This document shows positions 8,761 to 18,582 of a DNA stretch of 64,000 nucleotides, piece after piece (the stretch's first letter is position 1; each line of letters starts with the position of its first letter). A model generated the notes under the pieces. That model saw nothing but the letters and a program-made list of their open reading frames with translations, searched no databases and was not told where the DNA came from. A program made the translations under genes and the position numbers. The stretch lies in assembly GCA_017469565.1 (NCBI GenBank), contig JAFUGC010000028.1:26859-90858 (forward strand). The letters run 5' to 3'. This DNA is from Clostridia bacterium (GTDB taxonomy: Bacteria > Bacillota > Clostridia > TANB77 > UBA1234).

Positions 8761-9264
8761 ATGCCAAACGCAAAAGTATTAGCTAAAAAACAAGAAGATG
8801 CAAAGAATTTAAAAGAAAAATTTGATAAGTCAAAATTAGTTATTTTAGCTGATTACAGAGGAATTAATGTTGAAGACATCACAAAAATGAGAGCTGAACT
8901 TAGAAAAACAGATTGTGAGTATATCGTTGCGAAGAACTCAACATTAAGATTTGCAGTAAAGGATTCTGATATTGAGGGAATTTCTGAATATCTTGAAGGT
9001 CCAACAGCTGTTACATTTAGCTATGATGATTATGTAGCTCCAGCAAAAGTTTTATACGATTATGCTGAAAAATCAGATTTCTATAAAATTAAAGCTGGAA
9101 TCATGGATGGAAAAGTAATTTCTGCAGATGAAATCATCAAACTTGCAAAATTACCATCAAAAGAAATGTTACTTACTCAACTTGCTACCGTATTGCTTGC
9201 TAATATTAGAAACTTAGCAGTAGTACTTGACCAAGCGAGAGAAAAACAAGAAGAAAATGCGTAA
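8761..9264 (+). CDS. rplJ: 50S ribosomal protein L10
   Basis: A 167-residue L10, the base of the L7/L12 stalk. The N-terminal rRNA-binding domain contains LVILADYRGINVEDITKMR and YIVAKNSTLRFA. The C-terminal helix (LATVLLANIRNLAVVLDQA) is the L12 docking segment. An AAGGAGGTGT ribosome binding site follows the L10 leader hairpin, so translation is probably feedback-controlled. Confidence 0.97.
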   Translation: MPNAKVLAKKQEDAKNLKEKFDKSKLVILADYRGINVEDITKMRAELRKTDCEYIVAKNSTLRFAVKDSDIEGISEYLEGPTAVTFSYDDYVAPAKVLYDYAEKSDFYKIKAGIMDGKVISADEIIKLAKLPSKEMLLTQLATVLLANIRNLAVVLDQAREKQEENA

Positions 9265-9318
9265 AACGCATGAAATTTTAAATGATTAAAAATTAAAAGT
9301 AAAAAGGAGATTTATATT

Positions 9319-9690
9319 ATGGAAAAGATTGAAAATTTAATAGCTGAAATCGAAAAACTTACCGTTTTAGAATTAGCTGATTTAGTAAAAGCAATTGAGG
9401 ACAAATTTGGAGTATCTGCAGCAGCTGCAGCAGTAGTAGCAGCACCAGCAGCAGGTGGAGCTGCAGCAGCAGAAGAAAAATCAGACTTTAATGTTGTATT
9501 AAAAGAAGCTGGATCAAACAAAATTGCTGTTATCAAAGTAGTTAGAGAAGCTACAGGTTTAGGATTAAAAGAAGCTAAAGAATTAGTTGATGGAGCTCCT
9601 AAGACAGTTAAAGAAGCTGCACCAAAAGCTGATGCAGAAGCTTTAAAAGCAAAATTAGAAGAAGCTGGAGCAACAGTTGAGCTTGCTTAA
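9319..9690 (+). CDS. rplL: 50S ribosomal protein L7/L12
   Basis: A 123-residue stalk protein that recruits translation GTPases. The N-terminal dimerisation domain (to about 33) is followed by an Ala/Gly-rich hinge ([20 protein letters not shown]). The C-terminal domain contains [28 protein letters not shown]. Length and sequence are typical. A terminator follows about 80 bases on. rpoB and rpoC, normally next, are not in this window. Confidence 0.98.
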   Translation: MEKIENLIAEIEKLTVLELADLVKAIEDKFGVSAAAAAVVAAPAAGGAAAAEEKSDFNVVLKEAGSNKIAVIKVVREATGLGLKEAKELVDGAPKTVKEAAPKADAEALKAKLEEAGATVELA

Positions 9691-9771
9691 GTTCAGATTG
9701 ACACATATTGGTAATTTGAGTTACTCATATAGTAGCTTAAAAAGCTGATGAAAATTTAATTTGTAGATATC

Positions 9772-9814
9772 AAAAAAGACTAGGAAGTCTCTTAAAACTT
9801 TCCTAGTCTTTTTT
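9772..9814 (+). terminator. Rho-independent terminator after rplL
   Basis: A 15-base arm AAAAAAGACTAGGAA (9772-9786) pairs with TTCCTAGTCTTTTTT (9800-9814), which includes the T-run. Confidence 0.85.
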
Positions 9815-9846
9815 CTATAGTATATCTATAAATTACCTAAAATTCA

Positions 9847-9875
9847 TTGACACATACTCATAAAAAATATAAAAT
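9847..9875 (+). promoter_or_regulatory. Perfect promoter immediately upstream of an attenuator-like hairpin
   Basis: TTGACA at 9847-9852, a 17-base spacer, and TAAAAT at 9870-9875. The predicted start lies within about ten bases of the terminator-like hairpin at 9888, so most transcripts might end at once unless the hairpin is avoided. Confidence 0.65.
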
Positions 9876-9887
9876 TTAAGTGTAGCT

Positions 9888-9923
9888 AAAAAACGGGCTG
9901 CTAAATTGCTCAGCCCGTTTTTT
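9888..9923 (+). terminator. Terminator-like hairpin between promoter and gene
   Basis: Arms AAAAAACGGGCTG (9888-9900) and CAGCCCGTTTTTT (9911-9923) form a strong terminator. It sits after the promoter and before the gene at 9959, an attenuator arrangement. Confidence 0.8.
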
Positions 9924-9958
9924 GCCTGATATTTCAATGGTTCGGAGGGATATGCAAA

Positions 9959-11221
9959 ATGAGTAATGCTTTTATGCCAGTGGGGGATTATGATAAAAAT
10001 TTGGAATCGTCTGAAGCACTTTCTATATATGAAGGCTCAAGATTTGTTAGATTTATAAAAGATACCTTAGCAGGGTTTAAATATGGAACAAAAAATAACC
10101 CAAAGGTGAAGGGAAATACGGTGAGCTATATTGACCAGATGGGTAGGCTTATCACGCAAGAAAAAACGGTAGTGGATGGAGAAAATCGTACTAAAATAGA
10201 AAAAATTGTGAGGAAAATTAGCACTAGTGCTAAAACAGAAGCCTTTAATTCTATTGAGGTGATAGAGAAGAAAAGAAATGATAAAAATGAGCTTTATGAA
10301 CAAGTGAGAAACTTTTATCCAAGTATTGAAGATTATGAAGAGAGAGCTTATGAACCTAAAATAAGGGAAATCACCTATTATAAGAATAATGAAACATATT
10401 TAAGAAAGACTATAGAGCGTTTGATTTCTGAGGATGAAATGCGTAAAAGGTTTGAGATTGGAGCCATTAAATTAAATCCGCTTGCACCAGATAGTGTTAA
10501 AAAAGAAATTATTAAGAGTAAGATTATTTACACAGTGGACAAGCAAAAAAGGGAAAATCAAATGGATGAAAAGCTAAAACCTTTCGGAACGCATTTACAG
10601 ATTAATGAAACAGAAAAAACATATATTACACTTCCTGATTTGAATCCGGAGATAGATGAGCTAAAGGAGTATGTTGGTCCAAAGGAATTTGAGAAAGATG
10701 TTATTCTTTATGCTTCCAATGAGCCAAAAGCAAGAATTGAGGAAATGGATAATATCACATTTTCTGTTGGAAAGATTCATCATATTAGCACCTCTATTGC
10801 TAATTATCCTGATAGTGAAGGAAATTATGGAGGAGAAGGTAGAGGCACTTATGCGGTTTATGATGATAAGATTTTGCATGCAACAGGAAATAAATCACTT
10901 TCTCTAGTGAGAAATAAAGATGGTAAGATTGAAGTTTCTACCAATAGTAAAAAAGATATTATTGCTAGTGCGGAACTTAGAGGAACCAAGATTGCCATGG
11001 ATATTAATATCAAAGATAAAAATAAGGCTAGGGAGTTTGTGACAGAGGTTGCAGACACATATAAAGAAAAATGGGGCATTACAAAGGGAACCACAATTGA
11101 GTATACGTTATGTGGCAATGAGGAGAATCAGTATAAGGTGAAATATCAGGATTTGAAGAAACCCACTGCCCCTAAGAATGAGGCCAAAAATGAAAAGGTA
11201 ACTGTGAAAAGTAAAAAATAA
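9959..11221 (+). CDS. Hypothetical protein, unrecognised
   Basis: A 420-residue protein I do not recognise. It has no signal peptide or membrane helix. It is charged and Lys/Glu-rich with many predicted beta stretches. Visible landmarks are MSNAFMPVGDYDKN at the start, an ERAYEPKIREITYY segment near 135, HHISTSIANYPDSEGNYGG near 275, and a Lys-rich tail. It is not obviously a phage or mobile-element protein, and its base composition matches the neighbours. GGAGGG precedes the ATG by 9 bases. It is monocistronic, between a promoter/hairpin unit and its own terminator. Confidence 0.75.
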   Translation: MSNAFMPVGDYDKNLESSEALSIYEGSRFVRFIKDTLAGFKYGTKNNPKVKGNTVSYIDQMGRLITQEKTVVDGENRTKIEKIVRKISTSAKTEAFNSIEVIEKKRNDKNELYEQVRNFYPSIEDYEERAYEPKIREITYYKNNETYLRKTIERLISEDEMRKRFEIGAIKLNPLAPDSVKKEIIKSKIIYTVDKQKRENQMDEKLKPFGTHLQINETEKTYITLPDLNPEIDELKEYVGPKEFEKDVILYASNEPKARIEEMDNITFSVGKIHHISTSIANYPDSEGNYGGEGRGTYAVYDDKILHATGNKSLSLVRNKDGKIEVSTNSKKDIIASAELRGTKIAMDINIKDKNKAREFVTEVADTYKEKWGITKGTTIEYTLCGNEENQYKVKYQDLKKPTAPKNEAKNEKVTVKSKK

Positions 11222-11236
11222 AAATTGAATGAAGGG

Positions 11237-11274
11237 TATCCAAGAAATCTCCTATATTTCTTGGATACTTTTTT
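11237..11274 (+). terminator. Rho-independent terminator
   Basis: GTATCCAAGAAAT (11237-11249) pairs with ATTTCTTGGATAC (11256-11268) and is followed by six T. The mutS promoter starts directly after it. Confidence 0.88.
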
Positions 11275-11275
11275 G

Positions 11276-11304
11276 TTGCAAAAAAAGCTTGTAAATGATA
11301 AAAT
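11276..11304 (+). promoter_or_regulatory. mutS promoter
   Basis: TTGCAA (11276-11281), a 17-base spacer and TAAAAT (11299-11304), just after the preceding terminator. Confidence 0.6.
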
Positions 11305-11340
11305 TTTTGTGTTAGGGGTAGAAAAGGAGTGAAGGTTTGC

Positions 11341-13917
11341 ATGGAAGGCTTAGAAGGCTTGACACCAATGATGAAACAATATATGGATACCAAAAATGAT
11401 TATCAAGATTGTATCCTTTTATATAGGTTAGGGGATTTTTATGAGATGTTTTTTGATGATGCTATTACGGCATCGAAAGAACTTGAAATAACGCTTACGG
11501 GAAAAGACTGTGGGCTTAAGGAAAGAGCGCCTATGTGCGGTGTGCCACATCATAGCGTGCAGAGTTATATTGCTAAGCTTGTTGCTGGTGGGCATAAGGT
11601 TGCTATTTGTGAGCAAATGGAGGATCCTGCTACGGCAAAGGGAATTGTCAAAAGAGATGTCATAAGAGTGATCACACCAGGAACAGTCATTGAGTCAAAT
11701 ATTTTAGAGGAAAAGAAGAATAATTATATTGCTGCTATCTTTAAAATTGGTACTTATTACGGTCTTGCTTATTCTGATGTTTCTACCGGTGAATTTTGTA
11801 CCACGGAAATTACGGAAGGCAATAACTTTAATAAACTTTTGAATGAATTAGTAAGATTTTCACCGGCGGAAATTGTGGCAAACAGTGAATTATATGCATC
11901 AGTGAGTGAGATGAAAGAAATTTCGGAAAAGATGAATACTTATATCACCTTGGGAAATACAGAGGAAGAGGAAATAGAAGTATCTGGCTTTGAAAATTTA
12001 GAAAAATTACCTTATGCAAAAGAAGCTACCAAGCTGTTATTTGGTTATATCAAAGAAACGCAAAAAGTAGATATGAAGCATATTTCTAAGATTGAGTATT
12101 ATAACGTTACTCAATATATGGCGCTTGATGCGATTGCAAGGAGAAATTTGGAACTTACAGAAACAATTAGGGATAGAAACAAAAGAGGCAGTCTTTTGTG
12201 GGTCCTTGATAAAACTTCTACTTCTATGGGCGGCAGGCTTTTGAGACGCTGGATTGAAAAGCCACTCATGGATACGGAAGAAATAGGGAGAAGGCTTGAT
12301 GGCGTTGAGGAGTTAAAAAACTCTAGTATGAAGCGTGGAGAGCTAATAGAAGTGCTAAAGAAAGTTTATGATATTGAAAGACTTACGGGAAAGGTAGCCT
12401 ACGGTACTGTTAATGCAAAAGATTTAGTATCTCTTAAGAATTCTTTATTAATGCTTCCATCGCTAAAAGACTTATTGCAAGATACTAAATCATCCGTGTT
12501 AAAGGAACTTTATCTTGGACTAGATACATTAGAAGATGTGGCAACATTGATTGATAATGCCATTGTGGATGATCCACCAGTGAGTGTTAAAGAAGGTGGC
12601 ATTATTAAACCTTCTTTTGATGAAGAAGTAAAAAAATTAAGAACTGCTTCTACAGAAGGAAAGAACTGGGTAGTTGCTTTAGAGGCAAAGGAAAAAGAGC
12701 TTACGGGGATTAAGAACTTAAAAGTTGGTTTTAATAAGGTGTTTGGTTATTATATTGAGGTATCAAAATCTAATGTTGGCATGGTGCCTGATAGATATAC
12801 GAGAAAGCAAACACTAACTACAGGGGAAAGGTATATTACGCAAGAACTAAAAGATATTGAAAGTACTATCCTGGGTGCAGAGGATAAAGTGATTAATCTA
12901 GAATATGAGATTTTTGTCAAGGTGAGAGAGTCTATTGAAAAACAAATAAAAAGGCTTCAACAGAGCAGTTTTGCGGTTTCTAATATAGATGTACTTTGTT
13001 CCCTTGCAGAAGTTGCGGATAAGTATGATTACAAAAGACCTATCGTTGATGAATCAGATGATATCATCATTCAAGATGGAAGACACCCTGTGGTGGAAAG
13101 ATTAATTCCAATGGGGAGTTTTGTACCAAATGATACCGTGTTAAATGAAACAGAGGATAGGATTAATATTATTACTGGTCCTAATATGGCAGGAAAATCC
13201 ACCTATATGCGTCAGGTTGCCTTAATTACTTTAATGGCACAAATTGGCTCTTTTGTTCCGGCAGAGAGTGCTAAAATTGGTATTGTAGATAGAATTTTCA
13301 CAAGAGTAGGAGCTTCAGACGATTTGGCATCGGGACAGTCCACTTTTATGGTGGAGATGAATGAGGTGGCAAACATCATATCAAATGCCACAAAGAGGAG
13401 TTTATTAATCTTAGATGAGATTGGTAGAGGAACTTCTACCTTTGATGGATTATCTATTGCATGGGCAGTAGTGGAACATATTGCGGATACTAATAAGATT
13501 GGTGCTAGAACGCTTTTTGCTACACATTATCATGAACTAACAGAACTAGAAGATAAAATTGAAGGTGTGAAAAATTATTGCATCGCTGTGAAAGAAAAAG
13601 GAGAAGATGTCATCTTCTTGAGAAGAATCATCCGTGGTGGTGCAGATGAGAGCTATGGGGTACATGTTGCCAAACTTGCTGGAATACCAAATAATGTTAC
13701 CACAAGGGCAAACCAAATTTTAAAAACATTGAAAGAAAATAATTTCATTCATAAAAGTGAAAAAGAAAATAAAAAGGCTTATGCGATGCAGAGCCAATAT
13801 GACTTATTTAATTATAAGCTTGGAGAAATTGCCTCAGAGATTGATAAAATTAATGTCAATGAGCTTACGCCAATTGAGGCACTAAACACGCTAGTGAGAT
13901 TAAAGACGAAACTTTAA
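11341..13917 (+). CDS. mutS: DNA mismatch repair protein MutS
   Basis: An 858-residue MutS that binds mismatches and recruits MutL. The N-terminal mismatch-binding domain carries the Phe-x-Glu motif in GDFYEMFFDDA near residue 35. The C-terminal ABC ATPase has Walker A GPNMAGKST near 611 and Walker B LLILDEIGRGTSTFDG near 688, then ATHYHEL. The ATG at 11341 is chosen over the in-frame GTG at 11329 because AAAGGAG immediately abuts that GTG. It is followed by mutL and miaA. Confidence 0.97.
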   Translation: MEGLEGLTPMMKQYMDTKNDYQDCILLYRLGDFYEMFFDDAITASKELEITLTGKDCGLKERAPMCGVPHHSVQSYIAKLVAGGHKVAICEQMEDPATAKGIVKRDVIRVITPGTVIESNILEEKKNNYIAAIFKIGTYYGLAYSDVSTGEFCTTEITEGNNFNKLLNELVRFSPAEIVANSELYASVSEMKEISEKMNTYITLGNTEEEEIEVSGFENLEKLPYAKEATKLLFGYIKETQKVDMKHISKIEYYNVTQYMALDAIARRNLELTETIRDRNKRGSLLWVLDKTSTSMGGRLLRRWIEKPLMDTEEIGRRLDGVEELKNSSMKRGELIEVLKKVYDIERLTGKVAYGTVNAKDLVSLKNSLLMLPSLKDLLQDTKSSVLKELYLGLDTLEDVATLIDNAIVDDPPVSVKEGGIIKPSFDEEVKKLRTASTEGKNWVVALEAKEKELTGIKNLKVGFNKVFGYYIEVSKSNVGMVPDRYTRKQTLTTGERYITQELKDIESTILGAEDKVINLEYEIFVKVRESIEKQIKRLQQSSFAVSNIDVLCSLAEVADKYDYKRPIVDESDDIIIQDGRHPVVERLIPMGSFVPNDTVLNETEDRINIITGPNMAGKSTYMRQVALITLMAQIGSFVPAESAKIGIVDRIFTRVGASDDLASGQSTFMVEMNEVANIISNATKRSLLILDEIGRGTSTFDGLSIAWAVVEHIADTNKIGARTLFATHYHELTELEDKIEGVKNYCIAVKEKGEDVIFLRRIIRGGADESYGVHVAKLAGIPNNVTTRANQILKTLKENNFIHKSEKENKKAYAMQSQYDLFNYKLGEIASEIDKINVNELTPIEALNTLVRLKTKL

Positions 13918-13956
13918 TTTGAAAGAATTCGTTAAGCGGAATCTGTCAAGAAGAAA

Positions 13957-13986
13957 CCGTCAAGAAGGGACAACCATTTTTGACGG
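13957..13986 (+). repeat. Palindromic repeat, CCGTCAA..TTGACGG arms
   Basis: CCGTCAAGAA and TTTTTGACGG flank a core AGGGACAACCATTTTT. The same core, inverted, occurs at 63274-63303 with different arms, and a close relative is at 42010. It lies in the mutS-mutL gap. Confidence 0.6.
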
Positions 13987-14024
13987 ATTAAGGATAAGGA
14001 TAAAACGAAAGAGGAGGGAGTAAT

Positions 14025-16118
14025 TTGGGAAGTATCGTACTATTAGATGAATTAACAATTAATCAGATTGCTGCAGGTGAGGTAATTGAGAGACCTGCAA
14101 ATGTAGTGAAGGAGCTTGTTGAAAATTCACTAGATGCTGGAGCGACCTCGGTGACAGTTGAAATTGAAAATGGTGGTATTACTTTAATTAGGATTACAGA
14201 TAACGGTAAGGGAATTGCTCCTGATGATGTGGAGCTTGCATTTGAAAGGCATGCTACAAGTAAAATAAGAAGAGCGGAAGATTTGATAAAGGTTTCTACC
14301 ATGGGCTTTAGAGGTGAGGCTTTAGCTAGTATTGCGGCTATTGCAAAAGTGGAACTTGTAACGAGAACCAAAGATTCAGAAATGGGAACCAAAATTGTGG
14401 TAGAAGGTGGAGATATTCTTTCTAAAGAAGAATGTGGTGCGCCTTTTGGAACCACTATTACTATTAGAGAATTGTTCTTTAATACTCCTGTTAGATATAA
14501 ATTCTTGAAGAAGGATTTTACAGAGGGTGGTTATATTGAAACGGCAGTAGAGAGGATTGCACTGATTAATCCTGATGTTGCCTTTAAACTAATTAATAAT
14601 AGAAAAGAAGTTATACGCACAAGCGGAAGCGCTAGTATGACAGATGTTGTTTATAATGTCTTTGGAAAAGATATTGCACAAAATATTGTAGATGTGAATT
14701 TTGAATTTGAAAATATTAAGGTGACAGGAGTTGTTGGAAAGCCTGAGATTGCTCGCTCTAATAGATCAAATCAATTATTCTATGTAAATGGAAGATTTAT
14801 TAAGGATAAGACTTTATCTGCTGCAACAGAAGAGGCATATAGGACTTTAATTCCTCATGGAAAATTTGGTTTTTGTGTTTTAAACATACAGCTTCCTGCA
14901 GAACTTGTGGATGTGAACGTACATCCTGCAAAATTGGAAGTCAGGTTTTCGGAAGAAGGGAAAGTTTTTAAGGCGGTGCATTATGCCATCAAGAATACGC
15001 TTTTAGGGGCGGATTTAATTAGAGAAGATAAAAGAATTGATGGCACGCCAAATGAACCAGTAAAAGAAAATACCACAAAGTTTGATACAAGTGCTGTTGC
15101 AGGTAGTGCTTTCTCAATGGGAGAGGCTTTATATAATCCTGAAGGAAAGAAATCAGTTCATGATTACAAAACAAGTATCACTTCAGATACAAATGTGATT
15201 CCATTAGAAGATTTGAAAAAAGAGAAGAGATCTTTATTCAATTTATTTAAAGGAAAAGCTGAGACGGAAGTAGATGAGGAGACCTCACTAGAGAAAGAAT
15301 ATGTTATCGAAGTGGAAGAGACGAATTCTGATAACAATTCGATTATTCAAAAAATGGAGGAAGAGGAGAATAAATCTGTTCAGAAACGCTTTGCGGATGC
15401 TGTTGAGATTGAGGATCCGAATATCTTAGAAAATTTAAAAGTAGAGAATATTACGTCTTCGGATAAGGGGGACGTAGAGGGGAATGAAACGCAAGAAATA
15501 AAAAGTTTCTATGAGCAAGATTTTAATGAGAAGGCACCAATTCCAGAATATGAAATACTGGGTGTTGCTTTTAATACATACATCTTTATTCAATTAGATG
15601 ATGATGTATATATCTTAGACCAACATGCGGCTCACGAGAGAGTTTTATTTGAAAAGATAAGGGAAAATTTTTACCGCGCGGGCGGAAAAGAAACGCAGAT
15701 GCTATTATTACCAGATATTTTGGAAGTTTCCAAAAAAGATATGCACATGATTAAAAATCATTTAGACTTGTTTGAACAAGCGGGTTTTGCTATTGAGGAG
15801 TTTGGTGAAAATACCATCAAAATTAATGGCGTTCCTGCCATCTGCTTTGAGATGAATACGAAAGATTTATTCATGGATATTTTGGATGGAATCGATATTA
15901 CTAATAGAACCAATGCACATGATATCGAGCAAAAGTTTATTGCTACTGTTGCTTGTAAGGCTGCAGTGAAAGCAAATATGAAACTTGATATCAAAGAAAT
16001 AAGAGGACTATTGGATCAGTTAATGCTAATAGAAAATCCTTTTACTTGTCCACACGGAAGACCAACAGCGATAAGAATTTCTAAGACAGAAATTGAAAAG
16101 AAATTTGAGAGGAGATAA
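14025..16118 (+). CDS. mutL: DNA mismatch repair protein MutL
   Basis: A 697-residue MutL. The N-terminal GHKL ATPase shows ENSLDAGAT, DNGKGI, STMGFRGEAL and GTTITIRELFFNTP. After an acidic linker (about 350-500) the C-terminal domain carries the endonuclease motif DQHAAHERVLFE near residue 531, so this is the nicking type of MutL found in bacteria without MutH. The start is TTG at 14025, supported by GAGGAGGGAG upstream and by the SIVLLDELTINQIAAGEVIERP start typical of the family. Confidence 0.96.
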   Translation: MGSIVLLDELTINQIAAGEVIERPANVVKELVENSLDAGATSVTVEIENGGITLIRITDNGKGIAPDDVELAFERHATSKIRRAEDLIKVSTMGFRGEALASIAAIAKVELVTRTKDSEMGTKIVVEGGDILSKEECGAPFGTTITIRELFFNTPVRYKFLKKDFTEGGYIETAVERIALINPDVAFKLINNRKEVIRTSGSASMTDVVYNVFGKDIAQNIVDVNFEFENIKVTGVVGKPEIARSNRSNQLFYVNGRFIKDKTLSAATEEAYRTLIPHGKFGFCVLNIQLPAELVDVNVHPAKLEVRFSEEGKVFKAVHYAIKNTLLGADLIREDKRIDGTPNEPVKENTTKFDTSAVAGSAFSMGEALYNPEGKKSVHDYKTSITSDTNVIPLEDLKKEKRSLFNLFKGKAETEVDEETSLEKEYVIEVEETNSDNNSIIQKMEEEENKSVQKRFADAVEIEDPNILENLKVENITSSDKGDVEGNETQEIKSFYEQDFNEKAPIPEYEILGVAFNTYIFIQLDDDVYILDQHAAHERVLFEKIRENFYRAGGKETQMLLLPDILEVSKKDMHMIKNHLDLFEQAGFAIEEFGENTIKINGVPAICFEMNTKDLFMDILDGIDITNRTNAHDIEQKFIATVACKAAVKANMKLDIKEIRGLLDQLMLIENPFTCPHGRPTAIRISKTEIEKKFERR

Positions 16119-16127
16119 AAAATTTTA

Positions 16128-17030
16128 GTGAAACCAAAAGTAATTGTGATTGTGGGTCCAACAGCTTCTGGGAAAACCTCTGCATCGATTAAACTGGCAA
16201 AATTAATAGATGGAGAGATCATTTCTGCGGATTCTATGCAAATATATCAACACATGGATATTGGTACTGCAAAGCCCACATTAGATGAAATGAATGGAAT
16301 TAAACATTATTTAATTAGTGTTATTTCTCCGGAAGAAAACTTCAATGTGACACTGTACAAAAAAGAGGCTGAGAATGCAATGAAAGACATTTTCGCAAAA
16401 GGAAAAATTCCTATTATTGTTGGCGGAACGGGTTTGTATGTCAGTACTTTAATCAATGGGATTGAGTTTTCTGAAGTTGAGGAGGATAAAGAATATAGAG
16501 CCGAAATGGAAAGGCTTGCTGAGGAAAAGGGAAATGATTATTTGCATGAAATGTTAGCAAAGGTAGATAAAGCGGCTGCCGAGAATATTAATGCTAATAA
16601 TGTAAGAAGAGTCATCAGGGCGCTTGAAATATATAGATTAACTGGAAAAACAAAAACGCAGTTAGATGAAGAATCAAGAAAAGAATTGGCGTATGATTAT
16701 ATGGTTTATGGCATAGAAACGCCTAGAGAAGAGTTATATGAAAGAATCAATGTAAGGGTAGATAAAATGCTGGAAGATGGATTGGTTCAAGAAGTGAAAA
16801 CGTTAAACTCGAAATATAAAATGTCAAAGACTGCCCTTCAAGGTTTGGGGTATAAGGAAGTAATAGAATACTTAGAGGGACAAATATCGTATGATGAAAT
16901 GGTTTCAAAAATAAAGCAGGAAAGCAGAAGATATGCTAAAAGGCAGCTTACATGGTTTAGAAGGGAAAAGCAAATAAAATGGTGCAGGCTAGATGCTATT
17001 GTCAGTACAATTGTTAACGATTTATCATAG
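16128..17030 (+). CDS. miaA: tRNA dimethylallyltransferase MiaA
   Basis: A 300-residue enzyme that adds a dimethylallyl group to A37 of tRNAs reading codons that begin with U. It has the P-loop GPTASGKTS near residue 8, ISADSMQIYQHMDIGTAKP, and IIVGGTGLYV near 103, all family hallmarks, and the ALQGLGYKEV segment near 242. The start is GTG at 16128 with GGAGAT upstream. It is 9 bases after mutL, a common Firmicutes mutS-mutL-miaA operon. Confidence 0.96.
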   Translation: MKPKVIVIVGPTASGKTSASIKLAKLIDGEIISADSMQIYQHMDIGTAKPTLDEMNGIKHYLISVISPEENFNVTLYKKEAENAMKDIFAKGKIPIIVGGTGLYVSTLINGIEFSEVEEDKEYRAEMERLAEEKGNDYLHEMLAKVDKAAAENINANNVRRVIRALEIYRLTGKTKTQLDEESRKELAYDYMVYGIETPREELYERINVRVDKMLEDGLVQEVKTLNSKYKMSKTALQGLGYKEVIEYLEGQISYDEMVSKIKQESRRYAKRQLTWFRREKQIKWCRLDAIVSTIVNDLS

Positions 17031-17101
17031 GTTGATTGTCATGATTTTATAGAGTTATAGCGATACAATTGGCAAAAAATAAAAGCTTTTGGGGGTGAAT
17101 T

Positions 17102-18451
17102 ATGGCGGCAGAGCAAAAGAAAAAAGTGATTCAAAACATTGCGCTTGTGATTATATCGATTGTAATTATCATAATTATCTATTTTATTGTTTCTATCGTC
17201 CGCCTATTCCAAAAACCTGTAGATACAGTAATGGTAAAAAAAGGTGAGCTTATTAATTATGAAGAGGTAACAGGTTATATCATACGCGATGAAGAGATTG
17301 TTGATACAACAGAATATGATGGAACAGTAAAATCGGAAATGGAGGATGCTACACGAGTTTCTAGGGGATCTGCTATTATGACATTTGTTTCAAAATCGGA
17401 ACAGCAGATTGTAGATAAAATTGCTATCTTAGATGAAAAGATAGATAAAGCGATAGAAAGTAAGCAAACCATTTTCACGAATGATGTAAAGGCATTAGAT
17501 GCGGAAATTGAAACAAGTATCTATTCTAATATAAAAGAAAATCATAATTTAAATTCGATTAAAGAATATAAAAAGTATTTAAATGAAAAGATTGAAAAAA
17601 AGGCTAAAATTGTTGGAGAGCTTAGTCCTGCTGGTTCAGAATTAAAAAATTTAATGAATGAAAGAACAGCTTATGAAAAGGAACTAAACGATTCTGAAAA
17701 ATTGTTATTAGCACCAAAGGCGGGGCTTGTGTCTTATAGAGTAGATAATCTAGAAAATGTATTGACTAGTAGCAGCATTTCAACATTAACATCAAAAGAC
17801 TTATCAAACATTAAAGTGGCATTAAATCAAGTGATACCAGTTAATTTGAATCGCGTAAAAATCATCGATAATTTTGAATGTTATATTGCAGTTCCTATGA
17901 AATCAAAGGAAGCATATGAGGCAAAACTGAATGATACTATTTATTTAAGATTTAAAAATACGGGTGACTCTTTAATACCTGCCACCGTAGAATATATCTC
18001 AAAAGAGGAAGACTGTATTTTATTGGTGTTTAAATTAAAAACAAATATAGAAGAACTAACTAAGTATCGAAAAATTGGATTAGACGTGGTATGGTGGAGT
18101 TATACAGGATTAAAAGTAAGTAAGGATACCATCTTCGATACTGCAGTTACAGTGACGCAGTTCAATGATGAAATTTTAGCAAATAGTGGTGAGAGTAGTG
18201 ACGAGAGTGGAGAATTTGATGATACGCCATTGCAAGTCACATCCCAAACAGTAATGATTCCTACTGTAACAATCAAGAAACCATATGGTATATATGATGT
18301 TTTTGTAAAAGTGCTAAGGGAGACATCTGATTTTGTAATTATTGATAATTACAAAGATTCTGAATTACTCGAGATGGGTATTTCTGAAGAGGTAGTGGCA
18401 GGAAGAAATACCATCAAGATGTATGATGAATGTGTGGTACAAGGCGGATGA
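17102..18451 (+). CDS. HlyD-like membrane-anchored protein near cell-division genes
   Basis: A 449-residue protein with one N-terminal membrane helix (about 12-36) and a large extracytoplasmic part. GYIIRDEEIV and an Ala/Glu/Lys coiled-coil-like region (about 120-210) are flanked by barrel-sandwich-like halves (LLLAPKAGLVSYRVD). This plan resembles HlyD-type adaptor proteins. Clostridia commonly encode such a protein just before sepF, so a division or envelope role is possible, but no partner transporter is nearby. GGGGGTGAATT ribosome binding site. Function is inferred from layout only. Confidence 0.7.
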   Translation: MAAEQKKKVIQNIALVIISIVIIIIIYFIVSIVRLFQKPVDTVMVKKGELINYEEVTGYIIRDEEIVDTTEYDGTVKSEMEDATRVSRGSAIMTFVSKSEQQIVDKIAILDEKIDKAIESKQTIFTNDVKALDAEIETSIYSNIKENHNLNSIKEYKKYLNEKIEKKAKIVGELSPAGSELKNLMNERTAYEKELNDSEKLLLAPKAGLVSYRVDNLENVLTSSSISTLTSKDLSNIKVALNQVIPVNLNRVKIIDNFECYIAVPMKSKEAYEAKLNDTIYLRFKNTGDSLIPATVEYISKEEDCILLVFKLKTNIEELTKYRKIGLDVVWWSYTGLKVSKDTIFDTAVTVTQFNDEILANSGESSDESGEFDDTPLQVTSQTVMIPTVTIKKPYGIYDVFVKVLRETSDFVIIDNYKDSELLEMGISEEVVAGRNTIKMYDECVVQGG

Positions 18452-18506
18452 TTGTTACATGAGTGTTACAGCTTTATTAAATTAAAATTACAAATGCCCA
18501 ATTTGT

Positions 18507-18535
18507 TTGACATTGATTTTTGATATTAATAAAAT
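18507..18535 (+). promoter_or_regulatory. sepF promoter
   Basis: TTGACA (18507-18512), 17-base spacer, TAAAAT (18530-18535), directly upstream of sepF-divIVA. Confidence 0.72.
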
Positions 18536-18582
18536 ATAAGCATACAAAAGATGAGAAGAAAGTTTTTGAGGAGGTTATTCTA

